A DNA stretch of 64,000 bases from Piscinibacter sp. (GTDB taxonomy: Bacteria; Pseudomonadota; Gammaproteobacteria; Burkholderiales; Burkholderiaceae_C): positions 60,420 through 124,419 of the forward strand of contig JAHBZL010000010.1 of assembly GCA_019635485.1 (NCBI GenBank), given 5' to 3'. The notes below the pieces were generated by a model. That model saw only the letters and a program-made list of their open reading frames with translations. It ran no database searches and had not been told where the DNA came from. The position numbers and the translations under genes are program-made. Positions 19,805 through 27,816 of the stretch are shown piece by piece (positions within the stretch are counted from its first letter, which is position 1; the number at the start of each line of letters is the position of its first letter).

Positions 19805-21037
19805 TCAGGCGTCGGCGGGCAATCCCTGCGCAATCGCTCGGATGCGCGCGGCATGGATCCGGTCGCCCACCACCGGGCCGGACAAGCCCCGCTGGGCCGC
19901 CTCGGCGGCCACCGCGGCCGTGTCGACGCCGCGCGCCAGCGCCAGCGCGGCGCCGAGCCGTTCCCGCGGCGGGTAGGGGTCGTCCGCGTGGCCGGTGCGG
20001 CCGCGCGCGTCGCACTCGCAGGCCAGCAGCAGCTCGTCGAAGCGGTCCGGGCGGCGCAGCGCGTCGCAGCGCTCCAGCAGGCGCAGCAGGGCGGCCGCGC
20101 CGAGGTCCTGGCTGCGGTGCACGTGGCCGTGTTCACGTGCCACCACCTCGGCCAGTTCACGGCAGGCGGCCGGCACGCGCCAGCGTTCGGACAGTGCCTG
20201 CACCAGCGCGACGCTGCGCTCCTCGTGCCCGCGGTGGCGCGGCAGCTCCGCGGCCGGCGTCTCGCCCTTGCCGAGGTCGTGTCCCAGGCAGGCGAAGCGC
20301 ACGGCCAGACTCGCCTGCAGCCGCGCCGCCATGTCCAGCACCATCATCAGGTGCACGCCGGTGTCCACCTCCGGGTGGTGCTCGCTCGGCTGCGGCACGC
20401 CCCACAGCCGGTCGACCTCGGGCAGCAGCCGCGCCAGCGCGCCGCCCTCGCGCAGCACCTCGAACATGCGGCTGGGCCGCTCCTCCATCAGCCCGCGCGA
20501 CAGTTCCTGCCAGACGCGCTCGGCCACCAGAGCGTCGACCTCGCCGGCCGCCACCATGCGCCGCACCAGCGCCATCGTCTCCGGCGCGACGCTGAAATCG
20601 GGCCAGCGCGCGGCGAAACGGGCCAGGCGCAGGATGCGCACCGGATCCTCGGCGAAGGCGTCGGAGACGTGGCGCAGCACACGCGCCGCGAGGTCGGCGG
20701 CGCCGCCGAACGGGTCGATCAGCCGGCCCTCCTCGTCCTGCGCCATCGCGTTGACGGTCAGGTCGCGCCGGGCCAGGTCCTCCTCCAGCGTGACCTCCGG
20801 CGCGGCGTGGAACACGAAGCCGTGGTAGCCGGGCGCCGTCTTGCGTTCGGTGCGCGCCAGCGCATGCTCCTCGTGGGTCTCCGGGTGCAGGAAGACCGGG
20901 AAGTCGCGCCCGACCGGCGCGAAGCCGCATTCGAGCATCTCGGCCGGCGTCGCGCCGACCACGACCCAGTCGCGGTCGCCGGCGGGCCGGCCGAGCAGGC
21001 GGTCGCGCACCGCGCCGCCGACGAGAAAGCGCTGCAT
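19805..21037 (-). CDS. cca: CCA tRNA nucleotidyltransferase with HD domain
   Basis: The enzyme adds or repairs the 3' CCA end of tRNAs without a template. The 410-residue protein starts LVGGAVRDRLLGRPAGDRDWVVVG (metal ligands D21 and D23), contains RRDLTVNAMA and RILRLARFAARW, and carries a C-terminal HD phosphohydrolase domain (GHDLGKG), as in the bifunctional gammaproteobacterial/betaproteobacterial form. A -10 box lies immediately upstream, predicting a leader of about one base. Confidence 0.93.
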   Translation of the reverse strand: MQRFLVGGAVRDRLLGRPAGDRDWVVVGATPAEMLECGFAPVGRDFPVFLHPETHEEHALARTERKTAPGYHGFVFHAAPEVTLEEDLARRDLTVNAMAQDEEGRLIDPFGGAADLAARVLRHVSDAFAEDPVRILRLARFAARWPDFSVAPETMALVRRMVAAGEVDALVAERVWQELSRGLMEERPSRMFEVLREGGALARLLPEVDRLWGVPQPSEHHPEVDTGVHLMMVLDMAARLQASLAVRFACLGHDLGKGETPAAELPRHRGHEERSVALVQALSERWRVPAACRELAEVVAREHGHVHRSQDLGAAALLRLLERCDALRRPDRFDELLLACECDARGRTGHADDPYPPRERLGAALALARGVDTAAVAAEAAQRGLSGPVVGDRIHAARIRAIAQGLPADA

Positions 21038-21044
21038 GCGGCGC

Positions 21045-21050
21045 AGTGTA
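21045..21050 (-). promoter_or_regulatory. -10 box giving a near-leaderless cca transcript
   Basis: Read on the minus strand the hexamer is TACACT. It ends eight bases before the cca ATG, so transcription would start one base upstream of translation. No -35 or Shine-Dalgarno sequence is evident. Confidence 0.4.
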
Positions 21051-21070
21051 GGCGCCGCCCGCCCCGCTCC

Positions 21071-21751
21071 TCAGCGGTGCGTGCGGTAGGGCTCCTCGAA
21101 GTCGAGGAAATCCTGCTCGGCCAGTGCGTCGGCGATCCAGGCGGCCACGCCGGGCAGCGCACGCACCCGCTCCATGTAGGCGGCGACGGCCGGCGGCACC
21201 GGCACGCCGTAGGTGTGCAGGCGCATGACCACCGGCGCGAAGTAGGCGTCGGCGATGCTGAAGGTCCCGAACAGCAGCGGGCCGCCGGAGGCCTCGAGCA
21301 GCCCGGTCCACATCTGCACCAGGCGCTCGACGTCGGCGCGCACCGCCGGCTGCTCGGCCAGCACGCGCTGCCCGACCTCCGGCAGCCGCGCCTCGATGTT
21401 CATCGGGAAGTGGCTGCGCAGCGCCATGAAGCCCGAGTGCATCTCGGCGCAGACGCTGCGCGCGCGCGCCCGCGCCTTCGTATCGGCCGGCCAGAGCTGC
21501 AGCGCCGGGTACTTCTCGGCGAGGTACTCGGCGATCGCCAGCGTGTCCCAGACGGTCAGGTCGCCATCCAGCAACGCCGGAACCCGGCCGGTCGGCGTGA
21601 CGCGCGCCAGCTCGGTCTTGAAGTTGGACTCCGGCGTGAACGCGTCGAAGCGGATCTTGCGCTCCTCGAACGCGATGCCGGCCTGCTTCATCAGCACCCA
21701 GGGGCGCATCGACCAGGACGAGTAGTTCTTGTTGCCGAACACGAGCTGCAT
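21071..21751 (-). CDS. Glutathione S-transferase family protein
   Basis: The 226-residue protein has an N-terminal thioredoxin-fold domain (LVFGNKNYSSWSMRPWVLMKQ, GRVPALLDGDLTVWDTLAIAEYLAE) and an all-helical C-terminal domain. NYSSWSMRPW points to the maleylacetoacetate-isomerase/GstA-like bacterial group; substrate unknown. The start at 21751 is fixed by AAGGAGG five bases upstream. Confidence 0.85.
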   Translation of the reverse strand: MQLVFGNKNYSSWSMRPWVLMKQAGIAFEERKIRFDAFTPESNFKTELARVTPTGRVPALLDGDLTVWDTLAIAEYLAEKYPALQLWPADTKARARARSVCAEMHSGFMALRSHFPMNIEARLPEVGQRVLAEQPAVRADVERLVQMWTGLLEASGGPLLFGTFSIADAYFAPVVMRLHTYGVPVPPAVAAYMERVRALPGVAAWIADALAEQDFLDFEEPYRTHR

Positions 21752-21853
21752 CAGGTCCTCCTTGTGAGCAGCCATGCTATCGAGCCGCCCGGCGTGCGGC
21801 GTGACCGATTTGCATCGCAGCGATGCGCGGCGCGCATCGGCGCCGCGCTGCCG

Positions 21854-22819
21854 TCAGCTGCGGCGCGCGCGGGAGCGCCAGGGGTCCAGCCGCGCCGGCC
21901 CGCGGCCGGGAGCGAGGTACTCCGGTGCGACGGCGTCGAGCGTGGCGGCGCGGATGCCGAGCCGGTCCAGCCCCGGCAGCTGGCCGCCGGCGACACTGGG
22001 CACCGTCATCGAGTCCAGGTTGTCGGGCGACAGCAGCGGCTCGCCGGGCAGCAGCGTCATCAGGCGGGCCTGCAGGCGGGCGAGCGCGTCCGGCAGCGGC
22101 CAGACCGGCCGCGGGTGGCCGGACCAGCGGCCCGCCGCCTCGACGAGCTGCCGCAGCGTCACCACCTCGGGACCGGCGCATTCGATCACCTGGCCGACGG
22201 TCGAGGGGTCGTCCAGGCAGCGCACGACGGCCTCCGCCACGTCCTCGACCCAGACCGGCTGGTAACGGGATTCCGCGCCGGCCAGCGGCAGCACCGGTGC
22301 CAGGGCCTGCAGCCGCGCGAACAGGTTGAGCAGCCGGTCGTGCCGGCCGTACATCAGCGAGGGGCGCAGCACCGTCAGCTCCAGGCCGGCGGATTGCCAC
22401 GCCGCCTCGCCGGCGGCCTTCGAGCGCAGGTAGCGGCTCGGCGCCGCCGCGCCGACACCGAGGGCGCTGACATGGATCACACGCCGCACGCCGGCCGCGA
22501 CGCAGGCCGCAGCCAGGCGCTTCGGCAACTCGACGTGGACCTGCCGGAAGCGCTCCTCGCTGCCGTGCAGCACCGCGACGAGGTGGATCAGCGCGTCCGC
22601 GCCGCGCAGCAGGCCGGGCAGCTGCGCATCGTCGTGCAGGTCCGCCTCGACCGGCTGCACCGTCGGCAGCATCTGCACCTCGCGGGCATGCATGATGCGC
22701 CGCGTCGGCACGACGATGCGGCCGCCGGCCCCGCCGGAGCGTTCCACGAGGCGCTCGCAGACGCTGCGGCCGAGGAATCCGGTGCCGCCGGTGACGACGA
22801 TGTGGCGCGGTCGGGCCAT
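21854..22819 (-). CDS. NDUFA9-like NAD(P)-binding epimerase/dehydratase family protein
   Basis: The 321-residue Rossmann protein starts HIVVTGGTGFLGRSVCERL and contains LIHLVAVLHG and YLRSKAAGE in place of the usual YxxxK, as in the atypical SDRs related to complex I subunit NDUFA9. It may be a structural or redox-sensing protein rather than an epimerase. The gene begins one base after the lytic transglycosylase stop, so the two are coupled. Confidence 0.75.
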   Translation of the reverse strand: MARPRHIVVTGGTGFLGRSVCERLVERSGGAGGRIVVPTRRIMHAREVQMLPTVQPVEADLHDDAQLPGLLRGADALIHLVAVLHGSEERFRQVHVELPKRLAAACVAAGVRRVIHVSALGVGAAAPSRYLRSKAAGEAAWQSAGLELTVLRPSLMYGRHDRLLNLFARLQALAPVLPLAGAESRYQPVWVEDVAEAVVRCLDDPSTVGQVIECAGPEVVTLRQLVEAAGRWSGHPRPVWPLPDALARLQARLMTLLPGEPLLSPDNLDSMTVPSVAGGQLPGLDRLGIRAATLDAVAPEYLAPGRGPARLDPWRSRARRS

Positions 22820-22820
22820 G

Positions 22821-24863
22821 TCAGGGGAGGTCCTTGTCCTCCGCCGGCGCACCCGTGTCGCGTGGGCCGATCGGGCTGCCCAGGCGCGCCTTCAGCGCAG
22901 GCGCCGACGCGTGGCCCAGCAGCACGGTGTACACGGCGGCATTGCTCAGCACCTTCTTGACGTAGTCGCGCGTCTCGTTGAAGGGGATGTTCTCGGCCCA
23001 GGCCGCTGGCTCCAGCAGTGGGCCTTCCCGCCAGCGCCGCGAGCGGCTCGGGCCGGCGTTGTACGCCGCGGCGGCGAGCGCCTGCGAACCGCCGAAGTCG
23101 TCCAGCACCAGCTTCAGGTAGCTGGTGCCCAGGCGCAGGTTGGTGTCGCGGTCGGTGATCTGGTCGGCGCTGTAAGCCAGCCCGATCTTGCGCGCCGTCC
23201 AGCGTGCCGTGGCGGGCATGATCTGCATCAGCCCCGAGGCGCCGACGCCGGAGCGGGCCTCGAGCACGAAGCGCGACTCCTGGCGGATCAGCCCGAACAC
23301 GTAGGCCGGGTCGAGCCCGATCTCCTTCGCGCGCGCTTCCAGTTCGCGCCGGAACGGCGTGGGGAAGCGCTGCTGCAGGTCGACCTCGACGCGGGTGCGG
23401 TCGCTGGTGTTGATGCAGCGGTCCCACACCTCGCGGTCGCAGGCCCTCTGCGCGGCGGCCAGCAGCGCGCGGTCGTCCATGCCGCGCAGCGAGTAGTTCC
23501 ACTCGCGCACGCCTTCGCTGCGCAGCCCCAGCGCGATCAGCTGCAGCCCGCGGGTCAGCCCCGGGTGCTGGGCGGCTGCGGCCACCTCGTCGTCCGTCAG
23601 CGGTGCGGGCTGCGGCGGCAGTGCCGGGGCCTCGCCCAGTTCCTCGGCGGCCAGCTTGCCGTAGAAGCTCAGCGGCCCGGCAATGCCGGCCAGCAGCTCG
23701 CGGGCCAGCGCCTGCATGCCGTCGCCATCCTGCGACCCGGCCGACAGGGCCAGCAGGCCGCGCGCCTTCCAGTACACCCAGGCCGGGTCGCGCTGCTCCG
23801 ACGGGCTCATCGCGTTGACCGCCTGCAGCACCTGCTGCCAGCGGGCCTTGCCGCCGTCGGCGCGCAATGCGGCGCGGGCCTTCCAGGCCAGCAGCTCGTC
23901 GGGCCAGTCGGACTCCGCACCCCCGCGGCTGGCGCGCAACTCGGCGCGCCGGAAGTGGTCCGACGCGTTCGGCAGCAGCTTCTGCGCCGCCTGCCGGCCG
24001 GCGCTCGCCCAGGCCCAGGCGGCCAGGTCCGGCGGGAGGGATTTCTCCCAGCGCCCGTCGAGCTGGGTGGCGGCCGCATCCGGATCGTTCGCCGCCATGC
24101 GCATCAGCGCGAGCGTGGTCAGCTCGGCGGCCGTGCGCTGGCTGGCCGAGGCGCTGCGCGCCAGGTAACGCGCGGGGTTGTCGCTGATCTCGGCGAGCGC
24201 CGCGGCCGCGCCGGGCAGCAACTCGACCGCCTGGCGCACGGTGCGCAGCCGGCCGGCGTCCATCGCGACACGCGCCTTGCGCCAGACATCGCTGGCGGTG
24301 AACCGGCGCGCCTCCAGCAGCGACGTCGCCATCAGCGCGCAGCCGTCGTCCGGCTCGCGCTGGGCCAGCCAGGCGGCCAGCGCCGCATCGCGCACGTCCT
24401 TGCCGCCCTGGTGGTCGACCAGCAGCGCATAGCAGGTGACCTCGCGGTCGTCGTTCATGCGGAAGCGCGGGTAGTCGACGGCGAAGTTCGCCCAGTCGCG
24501 CCGCTTGCCCAGCTCGAGCAGCCAGTCGTTGCGCAGCCGGTCCTCGACGTAGGTGCCGCGCCAGCGCGCATAGAAGGCGTTCAGCTCCGGTTGCTGCGCC
24601 TCGGCGAGGCGGTTGCCGAGCTCGAAGTACTCGACCCACATCGCCAGCGGATGCTGCATCGCCAGCGCCGCGCTGCGCGCGCTGACGAGCTTGGGGCCGT
24701 CCTTGCGGCGCAGCGCCTCGCGCGCGTCGATGACCAGGTTGTCACCCTCGGAAGCCGCGCAGGCCGGGAACCCCCCGGTCAACGCAGCGACGGCGAGGGC
24801 GGCGGCGGCCGCCCGGCGCCACCCGTGGCGCCCATATACTGACCTCGCACTCCTTCGGTTCAA
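22821..24863 (-). CDS. Soluble lytic murein transglycosylase
   Basis: This periplasmic enzyme cleaves peptidoglycan glycan strands with formation of 1,6-anhydromuramic acid. It has a signal peptide (AAAAALAVAALTGGFPACAAS), a long alpha-superhelical U-domain and a C-terminal SLT domain with RQESRFVLEARSGVGASGLMQIMPATA (catalytic Glu in RQES) and AAYNAGP. No in-frame ATG precedes the signal peptide outside the divergent gene. TTG at 24863 is the best start, giving 680 residues; this is uncertain. Confidence 0.85.
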   Translation of the reverse strand: MNRRSARSVYGRHGWRRAAAAALAVAALTGGFPACAASEGDNLVIDAREALRRKDGPKLVSARSAALAMQHPLAMWVEYFELGNRLAEAQQPELNAFYARWRGTYVEDRLRNDWLLELGKRRDWANFAVDYPRFRMNDDREVTCYALLVDHQGGKDVRDAALAAWLAQREPDDGCALMATSLLEARRFTASDVWRKARVAMDAGRLRTVRQAVELLPGAAAALAEISDNPARYLARSASASQRTAAELTTLALMRMAANDPDAAATQLDGRWEKSLPPDLAAWAWASAGRQAAQKLLPNASDHFRRAELRASRGGAESDWPDELLAWKARAALRADGGKARWQQVLQAVNAMSPSEQRDPAWVYWKARGLLALSAGSQDGDGMQALARELLAGIAGPLSFYGKLAAEELGEAPALPPQPAPLTDDEVAAAAQHPGLTRGLQLIALGLRSEGVREWNYSLRGMDDRALLAAAQRACDREVWDRCINTSDRTRVEVDLQQRFPTPFRRELEARAKEIGLDPAYVFGLIRQESRFVLEARSGVGASGLMQIMPATARWTARKIGLAYSADQITDRDTNLRLGTSYLKLVLDDFGGSQALAAAAYNAGPSRSRRWREGPLLEPAAWAENIPFNETRDYVKKVLSNAAVYTVLLGHASAPALKARLGSPIGPRDTGAPAEDKDLP
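24835..24840 (+). promoter_or_regulatory. Putative -10 box of the first cyclo-ligase gene
   Basis: TATACT lies 39 bases upstream of the proposed TTG start at 24880 and is within coding sequence of the divergent transglycosylase gene. It is one of the best -10 matches in this stretch; no -35 was identified. Confidence 0.3.
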
Positions 24864-24879
24864 CGCCGTTCCATTCGTC

Positions 24880-25458
24880 TTGTCTGCCGCGCCGCCTGCC
24901 TCCCGCCGCCAGGCTCTGCGCCTGCAACTGCGGGCCGAGCGCGAGCGATTCGCGGCCGGTGCCACCTTCGCCGCCGCGCACGAGGCGCTCGCGGCCCGAT
25001 TGGCTGCGGTGCTCGCCCGACTCGAGCCGCAATGCCTTGGCCTCTACGCGGCCATACGATCCGAATTTAACGCAGCAGTTGCATTGCGCGACGACGCGAT
25101 GACGATCGGCCTGCCCTGGGCATTGCCATTCACGCGGCGCGAACCGCGCGAGATGCACTACCGGCGCTGGGACCGCACGCCGGCGACGCTGCTCGACGAG
25201 TGCGGCATTCCCGCCTGCGAGGGGGCCCCCGTCGTGCCCGACGTGGTGCTGGTGCCCTGCGTGGGCTTCACGCGCGAAGGGTACCGGCTCGGCTACGGCG
25301 GCGGCTATTTCGACCGCTACCTCGCCGCCCATCCGCACGTGACGGCCGTCGGCGTGGCTTGGTCGGGGGCGGAGATCGCGGCCGACGAATTCGACGTGCA
25401 ACCGCACGACCGGCCGCTGATGCTGGTGGTGACCGAGCAGGCCGTGTTCGGCGGCTGA
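24880..25458 (+). CDS. 5-formyltetrahydrofolate cyclo-ligase family protein (copy 1)
   Basis: The family converts 5-formyl-THF to 5,10-methenyl-THF with ATP. The 192-residue protein has RRQALRLQLRAERE at the N terminus and the signature LVPCVGFTREGYRLGYGGGYFDRYL. The substrate loop reads YAAIRSEFN instead of the usual Y-P-x-x-G-E-x-D pattern, so it departs more from consensus than copy 2. The start is inferred to be TTG at 24880, 16 bases from the transglycosylase start. It is convergent with the LysR gene. Confidence 0.8.
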   Translation: MSAAPPASRRQALRLQLRAERERFAAGATFAAAHEALAARLAAVLARLEPQCLGLYAAIRSEFNAAVALRDDAMTIGLPWALPFTRREPREMHYRRWDRTPATLLDECGIPACEGAPVVPDVVLVPCVGFTREGYRLGYGGGYFDRYLAAHPHVTAVGVAWSGAEIAADEFDVQPHDRPLMLVVTEQAVFGG

Positions 25459-25465
25459 AGAATCC

Positions 25466-26455
25466 TCAGTCGCCCTCGCCGGGGCCGATGGCGTCGTCGC
25501 CGGTTTCGCCGATCGCCGCGCGGGTCAGCGCCGCCTGGGCCTCGACCCACTCGCAGAACTGGCGCACCTCGGGCCGGCTGCGGCCGCCGGTGCCCTCGAT
25601 CAGCCAGTAGGTGTAGGGGCTGGTGGTGCGGCCGGACAGCCCGAACGGCTCGACCAGCTCGCCGCGCGCGAGCGCCTCGTAGACGAGTGCGACGCGGGCC
25701 AGCGCCACGCCCTGGCCGGCCAGCGCCGCCTGCACCTGCTGGTAGGTGAAGTTCAGGTACAGCCAGCGGCGCGGCTGCAGCGCCGCGACGCCCTGCTGGG
25801 CCAGCCAGTGGCGCCAGCTCAGGTACTCGGTGCTGGCCTTGTTGTCGTCCTCCTCGGCCAGGGTGTGCTGCGCCAGGTCGGCCGGGCGCGCCAGCGGCGG
25901 GGCGCTGCCGTGGCTGATCTGTTCCATCAGCTGGCGGCTCACCGCCGGGGTCAGCGTCTCGCCGAACAGGCGCACCGCGCCCGGCGGCGCCTGGGCCGGG
26001 CTGCAGTAGCGCAGGACCAGGTCCAGCTCGGGGTCGTCGAGGTCGGCCAGCGAGTCGTGCGCCGAGACGCGGATGTCGATGTCCGGGTGCTGACGCTGGA
26101 AGGCCTCGATGCGCGGCAGCAGCCACAGCGACGCGAACGACGCGAAGGTCGACACGCTGACGCGTTGCCGGCTGCGCTTCTCGCGGATCTGCCGCACGCT
26201 GGCGTCGAGCCGGGCCAGGAAGGGCTCGACGCTGCGCAGCAGCTGGGTGCCGTCCTGCGTCAGCTCGACGTGGCGGGTGCCGCGCACGAACAGCGGCGCG
26301 CCGAGTTCGTCCTCCAGGCCCTTGATCTGGCGGCTCATCGCCGACTGGGTGACGAACAGTTCCTCGGCCGCGTCGCTGAAGGACAGCCGCCGGGCGACCG
26401 CCTCGAAGGCGCGCAGGTAACCGAGGGAGAGTGGTCGGCGGCGCGGGTTATTCAT
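25466..26455 (-). CDS. LysR-family transcriptional regulator (GcvA-like)
   Basis: The 329-residue protein has an N-terminal winged helix (LGYLRAFEAVARRLSFSDAAEELFVTQSAMSRQIKGLE) and a substrate-binding-protein-like effector domain with SVSTFASFASLWLLPRIEAFQ, typical of the GcvA subgroup. The likely target is the divergent DUF2917 gene and itself. Its effector is unknown. Confidence 0.88.
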   Translation of the reverse strand: MNNPRRRPLSLGYLRAFEAVARRLSFSDAAEELFVTQSAMSRQIKGLEDELGAPLFVRGTRHVELTQDGTQLLRSVEPFLARLDASVRQIREKRSRQRVSVSTFASFASLWLLPRIEAFQRQHPDIDIRVSAHDSLADLDDPELDLVLRYCSPAQAPPGAVRLFGETLTPAVSRQLMEQISHGSAPPLARPADLAQHTLAEEDDNKASTEYLSWRHWLAQQGVAALQPRRWLYLNFTYQQVQAALAGQGVALARVALVYEALARGELVEPFGLSGRTTSPYTYWLIEGTGGRSRPEVRQFCEWVEAQAALTRAAIGETGDDAIGPGEGD

Positions 26456-26469
26456 GTATCCGGCGCATC

Positions 26470-26491
26470 AATGCATGGCTGGGATTTCATT
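26470..26491. promoter_or_regulatory. Possible LysR operator
   Basis: An inverted repeat AATG-N14-CATT, extended on the outside by ATC and GGAT, lies in the AT-richer 91-bp gap between the LysR gene and the DUF2917 gene. Position suits a LysR recognition site, but the dyad is imperfect. Confidence 0.3.
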
Positions 26492-26546
26492 GGATCGCAG
26501 AGGGAATAGCACCGATGATCCTACCGTCCGAGCAAGGAGATTAATG

Positions 26547-26888
26547 ATGAATACGCAAACGATGTCGCCCTCTACCTGGTCCCTGCCGGCGGGCCGCGCG
26601 CAGCGCCTGGGCGCCGGCATCGGCGAGTTGACGGTGTTGGAAGGCCGGGTCTGGGTGACCGGTCGGGACGGTGAGGACCATGTGCTGTCGCGCGGCGAGC
26701 GGATGCGCATCGCCGATGCCGGCCAGGTCGTCGTCGAGTCCTGGGAGCGCAGCCGCGGCGCCGTGCTGCGCTGGCAGCCGCGCCGTCAAGGCCTGCCCTT
26801 CGTGCTGCGCGGCTTGCTGGGGGGCTTCTTCGCCGCCTTCGCGCGCAGGGCCGCCTCCAGTGCCAGCCGGCCCCAGGGCTGCATGTAG
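26547..26888 (+). CDS. DUF2917 domain protein
   Basis: This 113-residue protein has a small beta-rich domain (RLGAGIGELTVLEGRVWVTGRDGEDHVLSRGERMRI...VVVESW) characteristic of DUF2917, a cupin-like fold of unknown function often next to LysR genes in betaproteobacteria. AAGGAG at 26534-26539 favours the second of two adjacent ATGs. The last 103 bases overlap the convergent TfoX-like gene, so its LPFVLRGLLGGFFAAF tail shares DNA with that gene's Lys-rich tail. Confidence 0.7.
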   Translation: MNTQTMSPSTWSLPAGRAQRLGAGIGELTVLEGRVWVTGRDGEDHVLSRGERMRIADAGQVVVESWERSRGAVLRWQPRRQGLPFVLRGLLGGFFAAFARRAASSASRPQGCM

Positions 26889-27163
26889 GCAGGCGACTCC
26901 ATCGCGTCGTCCGGCGCGGTGAAGTAGCCGAGCGTGACGGCCTGGCCCTTGCCGTCGTAGACGAAGGGTTCGCAGCCGGCCGCCTCGAAGCGCGCGCGGG
27001 TCTGCGCGTCGGCCTTCAGGTACAGGCGGTCGTAGGCGATCAGCGCGACGAACAGGTCGTCGACGTACAGGCCGTGCCCGCCGAACATCCGCCGGGCGCG
27101 CGGGGCGCCGAGTGGCGCGAGCAGTTCCAGGCAGTGCGCGACGAGTTCGCTGGGCGGGGCCAT
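26786..27163 (-). CDS. TfoX/Sxy family protein
   Basis: The 125-residue protein is a single TfoX N-terminal-type domain (RARRMFGGHGLYVDDLFVALIAYDRLYLKAD, FVYDGKGQAVTLGYFTAPDDAME). Stand-alone versions are common; a role in competence is not implied. The C-terminal KAAKKPPSKPRSTKGRP tail is basic and lies in the overlap with the DUF2917 gene. It is divergent from the second cyclo-ligase gene, with 44 bp between. Confidence 0.8.
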   Translation of the reverse strand: MAPPSELVAHCLELLAPLGAPRARRMFGGHGLYVDDLFVALIAYDRLYLKADAQTRARFEAAGCEPFVYDGKGQAVTLGYFTAPDDAMESPAYMQPWGRLALEAALRAKAAKKPPSKPRSTKGRP

Positions 27164-27207
27164 GCGTCAGTCTTGCACAATCCCGGTCACTGCCGCCCGG
27201 AGCCTGC

Positions 27208-27786
27208 ATGGACCTGACCGACCGCGATGCGCTGCGCCAGCGCCTGATTGCCGCCCGCCAGGCCCTGCCCGACCGGCTCGAACGGGCCGTGCACCTGCAG
27301 AGCGTGCTGCGGGTGTGGCTGGTCAGCCGAAGCGAGCGCACGATCGGCGCCTACCAGCCGATCAAGGGCGAGTTCGACCCGTTGCCGGCGCTGTTCCGGT
27401 GGACCGAGGGGGCGCCCGAGGGCGTGACGCGGCGCATCGGCCTGCCGGTGGCCGACCGGGCGACCGGCTCGCTGCGCTTTCACGTCTGGTACCCGGGCTG
27501 CCCGATGGAACTGGACGCCTTCGACATTCCCAAGCCGAAGGACACCGAGGAGTTCCAGCCCGAACTGCTGGTGGTGCCCTGCCTGGGTTACGGCCCGGCC
27601 GGCGTGCGGCTGGGTTACGGCGGCGGCTTCTTCGACCGGACGCTGAAATCGCTCTCGCCGCGGCCGACGACCGTCGGGGTCTGCTACACGCAGGGTTTTC
27701 TGCCGCTCCTGTTGCCCAGCGAGCGCGACTTCCGCCTGGACGCCATGCTCACCGAAGACGGCGTGATGTGGCAGCGGCCGGACTGA
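27208..27786 (+). CDS. 5-formyltetrahydrofolate cyclo-ligase (copy 2)
   Basis: This 192-residue protein carries the full family pattern: DRDALRQRLIAARQALP for ATP binding, YQPIKGEFDPLP in the substrate loop, and VVPCLGYGPAGVRLGYGGGFFDRTL. It therefore looks like the regular methenyl-THF synthetase, linking 5-formyl-THF to the folate pool that feeds MetF at 30216. A CACAAT hexamer at 27176-27181 is a possible -10. A shorter, more divergent paralogue lies 1.7 kb upstream. Confidence 0.88.
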   Translation: MDLTDRDALRQRLIAARQALPDRLERAVHLQSVLRVWLVSRSERTIGAYQPIKGEFDPLPALFRWTEGAPEGVTRRIGLPVADRATGSLRFHVWYPGCPMELDAFDIPKPKDTEEFQPELLVVPCLGYGPAGVRLGYGGGFFDRTLKSLSPRPTTVGVCYTQGFLPLLLPSERDFRLDAMLTEDGVMWQRPD

Positions 27787-27816
27787 GCCGGCCGGCGCTC
27801 CCGCTCGCCAGGACGG

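Noticed and set aside
19853-22960. A 1035-codon plus-strand frame opposite cca, the glutathione transferase and the NDUFA9-like gene
   Set aside because: It is a compositional shadow of three convincing minus-strand genes, with no start signal and no recognisable domain.
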